A stretch of DNA of 64,000 nucleotides from Oscillospiraceae bacterium (GCA_015064155.1 SVST01000011.1:1-64000), one strand, 5' to 3'; positions 48,365 through 59,500 are shown, counted from the stretch's first letter. Notes: generated from the letters alone by a model not told the origin. Translations and numbers: made by a program.

Positions 48365-48382
48365 AACGAATACAATCAGTAT

Positions 48383-48437
48383 AAATCTCCTTGTTTTGCA
48401 GATACTAACAGCACAAATCTGTAAAACAAGGAGATTT
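48383..48437 (+). promoter_or_regulatory. Long hairpin occluding the spoVT SD; also terminator-like for the Fic gene
   Basis: AAATCTCCTTGTTTTGCAGAT-N13-ATCTGTAAAACAAGGAGATTT, then TTTATAT. Confidence 0.75.
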
Positions 48438-48542
48438 TTATATATGAAAGCAACCGGAATCGTGCGAAGAATCGACGACCTCGGACGTGTCGTCATTCCC
48501 AAAGAAATCAGAAGAACCATGCGTATCCGCGAGGGCGACCCG
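48394..48542 (+). repeat. Direct repeat, copy 2 (intact spoVT 5' region)
   Basis: Matches 46724-46872 at 148/149 positions. Confidence 0.97.
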
Positions 48543-49001
48543 TTGGAAATTTATACCGACCGCGAGGGCGAGGTCATTTTTAAGAAGTATTCCCCCATTG
48601 GCGAGCTTGCCTCATTTGCCGCACAGTATGCCGAAACACTCTATAAAACCTGTTCGCTTTCGGTGGTCATCACCGACCGCGATGCCGTCATTGCCTGCGC
48701 GGGCATTTCCAAAAAGGAATACACCGATAAATCACTCTCAAGTGAATTGGAAGCGGTGATCGAATCGCGTTCCTTGTACGTCCTTCGCGAAGGCGGCACC
48801 CCCATCGACGTGCTTGCCGAGCATTCCAACCACACCGTCCGTTGCGCGATGCCCATTATCAGCGAGGGCGATATCATCGGCTGTGTCGCATCGGTGGGGG
48901 AGCGCGGCAACGACGAGGGACGTAACAGCCCCACGGGCGAGGTCGAGCAAAAGCTGATTATCACCGCGGCAGGCTTCCTCGGAAGACAACTTGAGGGGTA
49001 A
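48444..49001 (+). CDS. spoVT: Stage V sporulation protein T (AbrB-family regulator with GAF-like C-terminus)
   Basis: MKATGIVRRIDDLGRVVIPKEIRRTMRIREGDPLEIYTDREGEVIFKKYSPIGEL. Confidence 0.96.
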   Translation: MKATGIVRRIDDLGRVVIPKEIRRTMRIREGDPLEIYTDREGEVIFKKYSPIGELASFAAQYAETLYKTCSLSVVITDRDAVIACAGISKKEYTDKSLSSELEAVIESRSLYVLREGGTPIDVLAEHSNHTVRCAMPIISEGDIIGCVASVGERGNDEGRNSPTGEVEQKLIITAAGFLGRQLEG

Positions 49002-49037
49002 AGAATGACCGCCGTCAGGCGAGTGTCCAGAACGCGA

Positions 49038-49078
49038 AACAGAACGGGAACCGTCCGTCAGGAGATTCCCGTTCTGTT
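49038..49078. terminator. Terminator between convergent spoVT and the EEP gene
   Basis: AACAGAACGGGAA...TTCCCGTTCTGTT. Confidence 0.8.
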
Positions 49079-49110
49079 GTTCTGTTTGAGCAAATTTTAC
49101 GCTCGCGCGA

Positions 49111-52100
49111 TCATCGGAAGCTGAATTCGCAATAGATCGCGGGGTGGTCGGAGGGCATATACATCTGTAGCTTGCCACTCGTCCAGTTGTTATAGAACAT
49201 ATTGAAATCGTTGCAGAAGCGGTAGTAGCTTACGTCCAGCTTCTCGGGGGTATTGGTAAAGATCCAGTCGATGACGTGGAACTTCGCGTTGTCGCTCCAA
49301 TAGGTTTCGGTGGAGAGATAGTCGAAGGAGTGCAACGGCATGGTTTCATTGGTCATCATGTGCTGAATTGCGGCGGAATCAAGTCTGGAGTTCATGTCGC
49401 CCGTAACCAGCATGGGAGTATCCTTGCCAACGCGCTTGATCAATTCATCCACCAGGATGGTAGCCTGCTCGACCTGTCCGTTTACGTGGTCCAGGTGAAC
49501 GTTTACCACCACGAATTCCTTCCCCGTATTCACGTCGGTCAGGGTAAGGTAGGTTGCACAGCGAGGCATGCTGGATTTGCTAAGCTTGGAGCCGATCACG
49601 TCGGGAGTATCGGAGAACATAAAGGTTCCCGATTTTTCTTCGTTGACGGTGAAGCGATCCTTGGCGTAGAAAATAACCGAGTAAGATGCCTTGCCCTGGT
49701 TTGCATTGGGTCCATCGGGAGTCCAACGAGGCATGCCCCAGTAGATTCCGTAGTAATCGTTACCCGTGAACGCTTTGTTGTTCACGTCACTTTCCATCAC
49801 GTCGTCGTCGGAGGTGCTTGCCTTGAACTCCGTGGTGGGACGAACCGCATAGTTGTTGCAGAAATCATCCAAAAATCCTGCCCAAGGCTCTTGTGCGGTA
49901 AAGATATCGGGGAGATATTCCACCAAAAGATCCCACTCGCCCGCCTTGATGTCCCCCTTATCGGTGGCACCCATATTGAAGGACATGATGCTGACCTCGG
50001 TTTTGGCAGGTGCCGCGATGGGCGCGCTGACGTAGAGCGCGTTGTTGCTTGCAACAACCTTTTCTTCCAAAAGATCGATAAAATGCTGCACGGCTTCCCC
50101 GAGCCGGGCGGTGGTGTCACCGCTGATGACGATCGAAACCGCATCCGACAGAGGGGAGATATTGCGTCCCGCCGGAACTTCTCCGGCTGCGGCAACCGTA
50201 CCTACGTTGATCGTGTACGTGCGGTTGTGCGGACGTTTTTCCACCATCACGGGAAGTGAGATACCGGTCAGCTCGGCAATACGCTGCGAAAGATGCGTTG
50301 CCAGTGTTTTTTCTGCCATGGTGTTGGTGGACTTGTAAACGATTGCAAAGTTTTCCAGCAGCACACCGTTGAGCGACATGGTTTCGTTGGTCACCTTGCC
50401 GTCAACCACAGCCAACAGCTTGGTGCTGCCCGTATAGGTCTTCGTGCCGTCCTTGCCGATGGCAACGGGAGTTACCTGAACCGTTGCGCGTCCGATCGCG
50501 TCCACGTCGGACACCACTGCGGTGTACAGATACTTCGCAGCCACGTTCTCCGCTTTTACGGTTCTCTTCTCACTGCCCACGGTTTCCTCGACCGTCGTTA
50601 CCGTTTCGGTTGCCTGATAGAACTTAGTAGCCGTAGTGCCGTCGGCATTGGTCACCGTGACATCAAAGCCAAAGGATTGGTATGCGTCCTTTGCGTACAC
50701 GCCTGCGGCAAGACGGATCGAAAGCTTTCCGTCCTTCACCTGACCAAGCTGAATACCGCGCAATACGGGATTGGCAAGAACCACGTACGCGCTTCTGTCG
50801 GAGGCGTCCGCCTCGATTACCTCGGTACCAAGGCGCTCGCTCAGCGCGGTCAACAAAGACTCTGCGGTATCTGCCTTTTGAACACCCGTGGGAACGGTGG
50901 TCAGGGTACCGAAATAGGTGACGTTCGAATATTCGGGGGCAACTACGTCTACGGTTTTCCCTGCATAGGGACCGATATCAATGCTGTAAGAGCCGGAATA
51001 CGTGCCTGCAATGGCTCCGGTCTTGTCGGACGCACCGAATACGGCACCTGCCGCATAGCCGCCGTCAATGACGGTTTCGCGAACGGCTGCGTCGTTGATG
51101 CTTGCACCTCCCGACAAAAGTCCTGCAAAGTTTCCTGCATAGCCGCCGGAAACAATCATACCGAGATTGACGCAATCGATCAGCTCAGCCGCATATACCG
51201 TGGGAGTTACCATACCGACGATACCGCCCGCATACGAGGTTCCCTTTACGGTACCGAAGTTTTCACAGCTTCCAAGAGTCAGAACGCTTCTGCCGTCGTA
51301 ATCGTGGTCGTGGTTCCGTCCCATGATACCGCCTGCCACGTTGGCGGCGGTGATTTTGCCGTAGTTGGCGCAACGGTAGACCACGTGCAATCGGAAATTC
51401 GAAATGGTTGCGCGGTTTGAAATGCGTGCAAAGATACCGCCCGCGATTCCGTCGTAGCCGGAGTCCGTGGAGGTGATGTTTCCGTAGTTGATGCAGTCAG
51501 CCGCATAGGTGGAAACACAGCCCATTCCCATGTTTGCAACGAAGCCCGCCGCATACAAGGTCGCGGTTACGTTGGCAAGGTTCCGGCAGTTGTAGAATTC
51601 CAGCGCGCCTGCGGTATTCTGTCCGACAAAGCCTGCGGCACCGCCGGGAGAAACGATAGTACCCATCGTGGTACAATCGTCCATTTCCACACGTCCGTTT
51701 GCCGAAATCTCTCCGAACCAGCCGCCGTGCAAGCTGCCGCCGGTCACGTTGGTCATGTCAACGTCCAGCACACAGCCGCGGAAATGCGCCACGGTGCCCA
51801 GCGTTGCAAAGATCGCACCGCTGTTGCCGGTTACGTAATTCTTTTTGACGTAGAAATTGACGTTCTCGAAAATCAATTCGTTCGCAAGATCGGTAGCATA
51901 CCGAAACAGACCGTCCACCCCGAAGATCTCGATGGGGGCATCCTTGGTACCGAAATTGATATTGCGGACGTTCACAGTCCCCTTGAGGACCTCCGTGCCT
52001 GCCTTAAAATTGAACAAGGCAGCCCCTCTGCGGGTCGGATAGGTCAGGGTGTAGCCATTGCCGTCGATGATGATCCCGGAAGCGATATCAATCGGCTTTC

Positions 52101-52311
52101 CTTGCGGAAAGTTGGTGGTTGTCAGCTCGATATCGTTTGCAAGCATGACGTTTTCTCCCGCCTGCAAAGCCGCTACAAGCTCCTCCTCGGTTGTTACCAC
52201 GGTGTATACCGCGCCGTTAACCGCCGCCAGTTCAGATGCCGTTGAGGGCACGGTAAAGCCCACCGTCAGCATGGCAACGATCAATAACAAAGAAATGAGT
52301 CTTCTTTTCAT
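49111..52311 (-). CDS. Secreted GLUG/beta-helix + GH67N-like + EEP (endonuclease/exonuclease/phosphatase) protein, paralogue 1
   Basis: Signal peptide; NYGxIT...AGGI(V/M)G repeats; MSFNMG, TAQEPW, VNVHLDH, VTGDMNS, IDWIF, PSDHPAIYCEF. Confidence 0.85.
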   Translation of the reverse strand: MKRRLISLLLIVAMLTVGFTVPSTASELAAVNGAVYTVVTTEEELVAALQAGENVMLANDIELTTTNFPQGKPIDIASGIIIDGNGYTLTYPTRRGAALFNFKAGTEVLKGTVNVRNINFGTKDAPIEIFGVDGLFRYATDLANELIFENVNFYVKKNYVTGNSGAIFATLGTVAHFRGCVLDVDMTNVTGGSLHGGWFGEISANGRVEMDDCTTMGTIVSPGGAAGFVGQNTAGALEFYNCRNLANVTATLYAAGFVANMGMGCVSTYAADCINYGNITSTDSGYDGIAGGIFARISNRATISNFRLHVVYRCANYGKITAANVAGGIMGRNHDHDYDGRSVLTLGSCENFGTVKGTSYAGGIVGMVTPTVYAAELIDCVNLGMIVSGGYAGNFAGLLSGGASINDAAVRETVIDGGYAAGAVFGASDKTGAIAGTYSGSYSIDIGPYAGKTVDVVAPEYSNVTYFGTLTTVPTGVQKADTAESLLTALSERLGTEVIEADASDRSAYVVLANPVLRGIQLGQVKDGKLSIRLAAGVYAKDAYQSFGFDVTVTNADGTTATKFYQATETVTTVEETVGSEKRTVKAENVAAKYLYTAVVSDVDAIGRATVQVTPVAIGKDGTKTYTGSTKLLAVVDGKVTNETMSLNGVLLENFAIVYKSTNTMAEKTLATHLSQRIAELTGISLPVMVEKRPHNRTYTINVGTVAAAGEVPAGRNISPLSDAVSIVISGDTTARLGEAVQHFIDLLEEKVVASNNALYVSAPIAAPAKTEVSIMSFNMGATDKGDIKAGEWDLLVEYLPDIFTAQEPWAGFLDDFCNNYAVRPTTEFKASTSDDDVMESDVNNKAFTGNDYYGIYWGMPRWTPDGPNANQGKASYSVIFYAKDRFTVNEEKSGTFMFSDTPDVIGSKLSKSSMPRCATYLTLTDVNTGKEFVVVNVHLDHVNGQVEQATILVDELIKRVGKDTPMLVTGDMNSRLDSAAIQHMMTNETMPLHSFDYLSTETYWSDNAKFHVIDWIFTNTPEKLDVSYYRFCNDFNMFYNNWTSGKLQMYMPSDHPAIYCEFSFR

Positions 52312-52670
52312 TTGATCCTTCCTTTCTTGGCAGATCCAAAAACAAGTTCTTCACGGAGTCTTTTAATTGCCCCGTCACGGTTACCATTATATCGGAAAAC
52401 GGCGAATTTGTCAATATAATATTGAAATTTTGCATTTTTTTGGTCAACATGACGATTTCTTCACTCTGCCCCTCTCCGATCTGCATGGAAGTAAAAAAAT
52501 GGCACAGTTTACATGCCTTTTGGCAAGAAGCCAAAAAAAAATTATAGTATAATAAAAGAGTGCAGAAAGGCGTGCAACCAATGCAACCGTTTAAACTCAA
52601 TGCCGGGTCAGCATCCGCTTGGAGCAGCGAAAGAAGCGAGCACAGCTTATCACCAAGCAAAGGAACCAAA

Positions 52671-53879
52671 ATGGAAAGTATACGCGAGATTTACAAAAAA
52701 GGAAGAGGTCCCAGCAGTTCTCACACAATGGGGCCATTTAAAGCAGCAAAAATTTTCTGGGGACGCTACCCCTCTGCAGATCGATTTCGGGTGATTCTTT
52801 ACGGCTCACTGGCACTCACAGGGAAAGGGCATATGACCGATTCGGTCATACGAGATGCTTTTTCTCCGCTTGAAACCGAAATTGTTTTCGATAAGCAAAC
52901 ACCAACCTCCTTTCATCCCAACACCGCTGATTTTTTTGCGTATCAAAACGGCAAACAGATTGGACAAACCCGAGTCTACAGCATCGGCGGCGGAAGTATT
53001 CTGTTTGAGGGGGAAAGTCTAAGAGAAACACGTTCCATTTATCCTTACTCCACCTTCCGAGAAATCTCACGCTACTGCGTGGATCGCAATATGCGACTCT
53101 GTGATTTCGTTGAAGAAATCGAGGGACGAGAGATTTGGAGCTATCTTGCCGACGTTTGGGAAACAATGAAGAGATCTATACACGAGGGTCTTTCCACCTG
53201 CGGAGAGTTGGGAGGTGACTTGCACGTCATGCGTAAGGCGCACTATCTTTACAACCAACGCCACATCGACGAGTCGGCTCAAACAAAAGAAAACCGATTG
53301 GTGTGCGCCTATGCCTTTGCGGTCAGCGAGCAAAACGCAAGCGGAGGAGAAATCGTAACCGCCCCTACCTGCGGTGCTTGCGGTGTACTTCCCGCGGTGC
53401 TGAAATATATGCAAAAGCACAAGGGCTTCTCGGACGAGCAGATCCTGCGTGCGCTTTCCACGGGCGGGTTAATCGGAAATCTCATCAAAACAAATGCCTC
53501 AATCAGCGGCGCGGAATGCGGATGTCAAGCCGAGATTGGAAGTGCCTGCTCAATGGCTGCGGCTGCGCTCGGCGAGTTGTTTGGCATGGGCATCGAACAG
53601 ATCGAATACGCAGCAGAGGTGGCAATGGAGCACCATTTGGGATTGACCTGTGACCCGATCCGGGGGCTCGTGCAAATTCCTTGCATTGAGCGAAATGCCG
53701 TTGCCGCTATGCGCGCAATCAATGCCCTGAGTCTTGCAAACTTTTTAACGGCAATGAGCAAGATCTCCTTTGACACCGTTGTGAAAACTATGTATGAAAC
53801 CGGCATTCATCTCAAGAGTGAATACCGTGAAACCAGCGAGGGTGGTCTTGCTAAACACTATATCCGCAACCAAAAATAA
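52671..53879 (+). CDS. sdaA: L-serine ammonia-lyase (single-chain, iron-sulfur type)
   Basis: IYKKGRGPSSSHTMGPFKAA; TAPTCGACGVLPAVL; SGAECGCQAEIGSACSMAAAAL. Confidence 0.93.
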   Translation: MESIREIYKKGRGPSSSHTMGPFKAAKIFWGRYPSADRFRVILYGSLALTGKGHMTDSVIRDAFSPLETEIVFDKQTPTSFHPNTADFFAYQNGKQIGQTRVYSIGGGSILFEGESLRETRSIYPYSTFREISRYCVDRNMRLCDFVEEIEGREIWSYLADVWETMKRSIHEGLSTCGELGGDLHVMRKAHYLYNQRHIDESAQTKENRLVCAYAFAVSEQNASGGEIVTAPTCGACGVLPAVLKYMQKHKGFSDEQILRALSTGGLIGNLIKTNASISGAECGCQAEIGSACSMAAAALGELFGMGIEQIEYAAEVAMEHHLGLTCDPIRGLVQIPCIERNAVAAMRAINALSLANFLTAMSKISFDTVVKTMYETGIHLKSEYRETSEGGLAKHYIRNQK

Positions 53880-53960
53880 GGATTCCGCATCTCAAAAGGC
53901 AATTAACATACCGAAATCAAAGAAAACAGGACAAAACGAAGAAAGGCTTAAGAATCTGCT

Positions 53961-55115
53961 ATGAAAGAACAATTGATCAAAACGATTGACGAATTAAACG
54001 AGGAATACGTAAAAATTTGGGAAGACGTCTGTAACATTGAAAGCCCCTGGAGCTGCAAGGAGGGCGTTGATGCCGTGGGCGAATATTTTATCCGCCATGC
54101 CAACGCACGCGGCTGGCAGGTAGAGGTGTTCCCGCAGGAGCGCGCGGGAAACGTCGTCATTATCACGATGAACCCCGAGGCAGACGCGGCTCCCATTGCT
54201 TTTTCGGGTCACATGGACACGGTTCACGAGGTGGGCAGCTTTGGCTATCCTCCTGTCAAGGTCGATTGGGAAAACGATAAGATCTACGGTCCCGGTACAA
54301 CCGACTGCAAGGGCGGTATCGTGGTTGGATTTTTGGCAATGGAGGCTTTGTACAGAATCGGATATAAGGCGCGTCCCGTCGTAATGTATCTGCAAAGCGA
54401 CGAGGAAAGCAGCGGCAAATTGAGTGCGGACGCGACCATCAATTACATCTGCCAAAGAGCGCAAGGAAGCGTTGGATTCTTCAACCTGGAAAACTCCCAC
54501 CGCGGAAAGCTGACGATGGGGATGAAAGGTATTGTAAGCTTCCAATTCACCGTAACAGGCGTAGAAGCACACTCTGCAGGATGTGCAACAAACGGCTCGA
54601 ACGCGATTCTGGAAGCGGCTTATAAGATCATTGAACTGGAGAAATTCAAGGACAGAGAGGGGCTGACCTGCTGTTGCTCGATCATCAACGGCGGAACCAA
54701 GCACAATATTGTTCCGGGCGAATGCAAGTTTATTGCAAACGTCCGCTTCGCCAAGAAAAGCCAGCTGGACGAATTTATCGAAGCCGCAAACAAGATTTGC
54801 GAAGATATCCACGTTCCCGGTTGCACCTGCACCATGGTATTGCCGCGTATCCGCCCCGCAATGGAGATCTGCGACAGAAACATGGAACTCTTCCACAGAA
54901 TGAACGAGATCTGGCGCGAAAACGGATTTGAGGAAGCACAAGTGAGTACAAGCCTTGGCGGTTCGGATGCCGCAAACGTTTCCTCTGCAGGTGTTCCAAC
55001 CGTGGAAGGATTGGGAAATCTTGGCGGATTCATTCACACTCCGAAGGAATACGGTATCATCTCCTCTCTTGCAGAATACGCGAAAAGACTCGCCATTGTC
55101 GCACTGAATCTTTGA
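53961..55115 (+). CDS. M20 family metallopeptidase
   Basis: IAFSGHMDTVHEVG; YGPGTTDCKGGIV; SDEESSG. Confidence 0.92.
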   Translation: MKEQLIKTIDELNEEYVKIWEDVCNIESPWSCKEGVDAVGEYFIRHANARGWQVEVFPQERAGNVVIITMNPEADAAPIAFSGHMDTVHEVGSFGYPPVKVDWENDKIYGPGTTDCKGGIVVGFLAMEALYRIGYKARPVVMYLQSDEESSGKLSADATINYICQRAQGSVGFFNLENSHRGKLTMGMKGIVSFQFTVTGVEAHSAGCATNGSNAILEAAYKIIELEKFKDREGLTCCCSIINGGTKHNIVPGECKFIANVRFAKKSQLDEFIEAANKICEDIHVPGCTCTMVLPRIRPAMEICDRNMELFHRMNEIWRENGFEEAQVSTSLGGSDAANVSSAGVPTVEGLGNLGGFIHTPKEYGIISSLAEYAKRLAIVALNL

Positions 55116-55145
55116 TTTTTCCAAAAAAGGAAGGTACATAACGTT

Positions 55146-56459
55146 ATGAAATTACCGAAAATGAAATTCACCGCTGCGGGCGATATGCTGATTCAACGTG
55201 TGATCTCCACCGAATACGAGGGATTTGAACCAATCAGTGCGTACATCAAACGAGGGGATGCGCGCTTTTTCAACTTTGAATCGATCATCTACCGCGAAGG
55301 CATTTGGGGCAACCAATTCAACGGCGGTTCCTATCACAATTCCGATATCCGAACCCTGAAGATTGCCGCAGAATACGGCTTTAACATGATGTCCTTTGCC
55401 AATAACCATACCTTTGACTGGGGATATGGCGGACTGCTCTCAACGTTGGACGCGCTGAAGAACACCGATTTCGTTCACGCGGGCGTGGGTATGAATCTCG
55501 ACGAAGCGGCAGCTCCCGCTTATCTTGAAACCCCCACGGGCAGAGTGGCGCTCATCTCGATGGCTTCCTCCATTGCAGGTGCGGCAGCAATGGCGGGACG
55601 TCAATCCAGACGTATCCCCGGACGTCCCGGTGTAAACGCGCTGCGGACAAACAATTATATTGAGGTGACAAAGGAGCAATTTGACGTACTGCGGGAAATT
55701 GCCGAAACCAGCGGCATCAACGATTCGGTAGCCATTTCGCGTGCCGAGGGCTACGTTTCCCTAAACCCAGACACCACCTTGGTGGAGCTGGGATATCTTG
55801 CAAAATTCCGCTTGGGTGACAAAACCAAGTACCATTCAAAGCTCAACGAACGCGACATGACTCGCTTAGAGCGCGCGATCTATGAAGCCCGTTCGCAAGC
55901 CGACTATATTTTAGTCAGCATCCACGGACATGAGGTCACGGGAAATGCCAAAGAAAATCCCGCCGAGTTTTTGAAGGAATTTGCACACCGCGCAATCGAT
56001 ATGGGAGCGCATGCCGTGCTGGGTCACGGACCGCATCTGTTGCGTCCCTTGGAGATCTATCGAAATCGTCCCATTTTCTATTCGCTCGGCGATTTCATGC
56101 TACATAACGAGAGCGTTACCTTCGCGCCCGAGGACATGTACGAAAAATACGGCTTAACCTCGGATGATCCCTTGTGCGACATTTACCGCAAACGCTCGCG
56201 CGATTATACCGTAGGGCTGTTGACGGATCCTCGCATGATGGAATCGGTCATTCCCTATTTTGAGATGGAGGACGGAGAGCTGACACATTTGGAGCTGTTC
56301 CCGATTGAATTGGGCTTTGGGGAACCGCGCTATCGGCTCGGAAACCCAAGACCCTGCACTGATCGCGGAATCATTGAGCGTTTGGCAGAGATGTCGCGGG
56401 ATTACGGCACCGAGATCAGCATCAACGATCAAGGAATCGGCATTGTAAAATTAAAATAA
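55146..56459 (+). CDS. CapA family (PGA_cap) metallophosphatase-like protein
   Basis: FTAAGDMLIQRVI; NFESIIYREG; MMSFANNHTFDWGYGGLLSTLDAL; VLGHGPHLLRPLEIYRNRPIFYSLGDF. Confidence 0.9.
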   Translation: MKLPKMKFTAAGDMLIQRVISTEYEGFEPISAYIKRGDARFFNFESIIYREGIWGNQFNGGSYHNSDIRTLKIAAEYGFNMMSFANNHTFDWGYGGLLSTLDALKNTDFVHAGVGMNLDEAAAPAYLETPTGRVALISMASSIAGAAAMAGRQSRRIPGRPGVNALRTNNYIEVTKEQFDVLREIAETSGINDSVAISRAEGYVSLNPDTTLVELGYLAKFRLGDKTKYHSKLNERDMTRLERAIYEARSQADYILVSIHGHEVTGNAKENPAEFLKEFAHRAIDMGAHAVLGHGPHLLRPLEIYRNRPIFYSLGDFMLHNESVTFAPEDMYEKYGLTSDDPLCDIYRKRSRDYTVGLLTDPRMMESVIPYFEMEDGELTHLELFPIELGFGEPRYRLGNPRPCTDRGIIERLAEMSRDYGTEISINDQGIGIVKLK

Positions 56460-56471
56460 CGAAGCATTTGA

Positions 56472-56515
56472 AAAGCAAACAGAGGCTGCGCCGAACGGCA
56501 CAGCCTTTGTCTGCT
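56472..56515. terminator. Terminator between convergent genes
   Basis: AAAGCAAACAGAGGCTGCGCCG-aac-GGCACAGCCTTTGTCTGCTTTTTTT. Confidence 0.75.
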
Positions 56516-56539
56516 TTTTTTATTTTTCATTCGTCGCGA

Positions 56540-59500
56540 TCAACGGAACTTAAATTCGGTATAGATCGCGGGATGGTCGGAGGGCATTCCAACCACCAAT
56601 TCGGAGTTCCAAAGCCTGTTCAGGAAGGTATGCTCAAAGCAGTTGTTGTAGTACGAAACCTCGATCTTTTCGGGATGATTGATAAAGAACCAGTCGATGT
56701 TATAGTAACGTCTGTATGCCCGATCTGCAATTTCATCAAATGCTACCATCGGCATTACATCATTATCCTTGTACAGCTTGATCGGAGCACTGTGCGCACG
56801 GCTGTTCATGTCACCCATTACAATGATCGGCATGTCTGTGCCCACGCGCTTTTTCAGCTCGGACAGCAGAATGCTGATCTGTGCGATCTGCACCTCTTCC
56901 ACGAAATCCAGGTGGACATTGACCACGGTAAAGATATCGCCCGTGTTCTTATCGGTCATGGTCGCATAGGTGGCGCAACGTGCGAAATCGGAGCCCTTGA
57001 AATTGGTACCCGATTTATCGACCTCTGCGGACAGCCAGAAGGTGCCCGAACGGCTTTCATCCACTGTGAAGCGATCCTTTGCATACAAAATCACGGAATA
57101 GGATGCCTTACCTGCCGTGCAGGGATCACCCGGCACCCATCTGGGAAGTCCCCAGTAAACACCGTAGTAACCGTCACCCGTAAAGCACTTGTTGTTGACG
57201 TCGGATTTCATCACGTCGTCGTCCGCGGGATCGTCTTCAAACTTCACCTCGGGCTTGACCGCATAGTCATTGAGGAAGTCATCCAAAAAGCCTGCCCAAG
57301 GCTCCTGTGAGGTCCAGATATCGGGAAGATAATCCACGATCAACTCCCACTCTGCCTGCTTGATATCGGTGTTATCCTTTGCACCCATATTGTATGCCAT
57401 CATGGTCACTTCATCGTCTACGGGAACCGCAATGGCATCTTCAATCTTCCAGACGTTGTCCTTGCAAAGCAGCTTTTCCTCTACCGTATCGATAAAGTAC
57501 GAAATTGCTTCAGAAAGCTCGGCGGTATCGTCACCCGTAATCACGATGACACTCGACGAGTCCTGGGTGCAAATGGTGCGACCCGAAGTCGCAACCGTCG
57601 TTTGCGCGGTCTTTCCAATCAAGATCTTGGTACTCCGATCGGTCGCAACGGCATCGGAAATCACGGGAAGCGAAATGCCCGTCAGCTGCGCAATTTCGCT
57701 CGACATGCGTGTTGCCAAAAGCTCCTCGCAAAGCTTGTCGGAACTTGCGTAAACGATGACGTACTCGGAAAGCAACGCGTCGTTCAACAGCAAGGGCTCG
57801 GTCTTCAACACACCGTCACAATAGGAAATCACGCGCGTCTGTCCGAGATACTCGGTGCCGTCAATTCCTTTTGCATAGGGAGTCACTTCGATCACAACCG
57901 CATCGGTTGCCGACAGCTCCTCAAGCGTCACCGTGTAAAAATATTGGCTTGCCGATGCGTCGGCGCGAACCGCAGCGGTTCCGCCGTCCGAAACGGCATT
58001 CAAGGACTCATAAACTCGGTTGGCTCGGTAAGTCGATTCCACAATTTCGTCACCCGTGTGGAGCTTCACGGTAAATCCAAAGCTTTCGTAAGCATCCAAT
58101 GCGTTGATTGCCGCAGCCAAGCGCAGGTCAACGCAAGCGTCGGTAACCGCTACGCTCTGCTGTACACCGCGGAGCATCGGCTCAGCCGCAACGACGTAAG
58201 CATCCTTGTTGGAAGCGTCTGCCGCAACGAAGGATACGCCGCAAAGAGCCGCCATGTCTGCCAGCGTTTTCGGGAGCGTTTCCTCGGTAACCTTGGTAAT
58301 TCCCTCGGCAAGCGTTTCCTCCTTACCGATATAGGTAACCCCCGACACGGTGGGAGCCGTGATTGCCCACGCTTCTCCCTCAAATTTACCCTCTTGCAAA
58401 ACGTAATTTCCCGAAACGTACGGAACCAAAACGTCGGTTCCCCGTCTGGTGGAAATCACACCCGCGGCATATCCGCCCGTGATCACGCCGCCGCACAGCA
58501 TCGCCGCAAAGTTACCGGCATAACCGCTTTTGGAAACGATCTTGCCGAGATTTGCGCAATCGGTGATTTCGGCGCGGTAAGTCACGGGAGAGGCAATGCC
58601 CATAATACCTCCCGCATAAGCCTTTCCGCTTACCGTACCGTAGTTGATACACTCGTCAAAGGTGGAATAAGCGTAATTCGCATCCTTGCCGTCGGTATCA
58701 TAGTCATGAGAGGTTCCCACGATACCGCCTGCGCGGTTGCCTGCGGTGATGCTACCGTAATTCACACAGTTATAGAACACACGCAAACGCTGCTGTCCTT
58801 GGTCCTGACGGTTACTTGTGCGAGCCATAATACCGCCCGCACTTCCGTCATATCCGACACCCGTGGAGGTAACGGTTCCGTAGTTCGTACAGTTGGTGTA
58901 ATACATCGAATTCGCGCTGGTTCCGACGTTGGCAACGAACCCCGCCGTCATGCCGACACCGGTCACGCTTGCAAAGTTTTGGCAGTTGGTGAAGCGGGAG
59001 TTTCCGGCGGCGGCCTGCCCGACAAAGCCACCCGTGCAAAGTCCGCCGCCCGTAACCGTTCCGTAGGTTGCGCAATCGGTCATCACAAGGTCACCGCCAT
59101 AGATCCCACCGATCCAGCCGCCAACCAAATTGCCCTCCACCGAGGACGAGAGCGTGGTGTTCAGCGTACATCCGAAAAAGGACACGACGTTACGCAGGGT
59201 CGCGTAAATCGCACCGACTCCGGCACCGGTCAGCGACTCTCCGTTTACGCAGAAATCCACGTTTTGATAGATGATCCGACAGGTATCTGCCGATTCATCG
59301 GAAAACAGCGAAACGCTTCCCGAAAGGGTCATGGGATATTCCTCGGTTCCGAAACGAACGTTTCTGATATAGCTCGTTTCCTCGCCGACCTTGCTGCTTC
59401 CCTCTTCGGTTCCTGCGGCATAAATAAACAAGGGCTCGGTTCTGGTGCTTTTGTAGATCAGGCTATGACCGTTTCCGTCCAGGATCGTGCCGGGCTTGAC

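Noticed and set aside
52560-52670. Riboswitch (glycine-type) in the sdaA leader
   Set aside because: Could not find conserved glycine-aptamer core sequences; the extended N-terminal reading frame is also not convincing.
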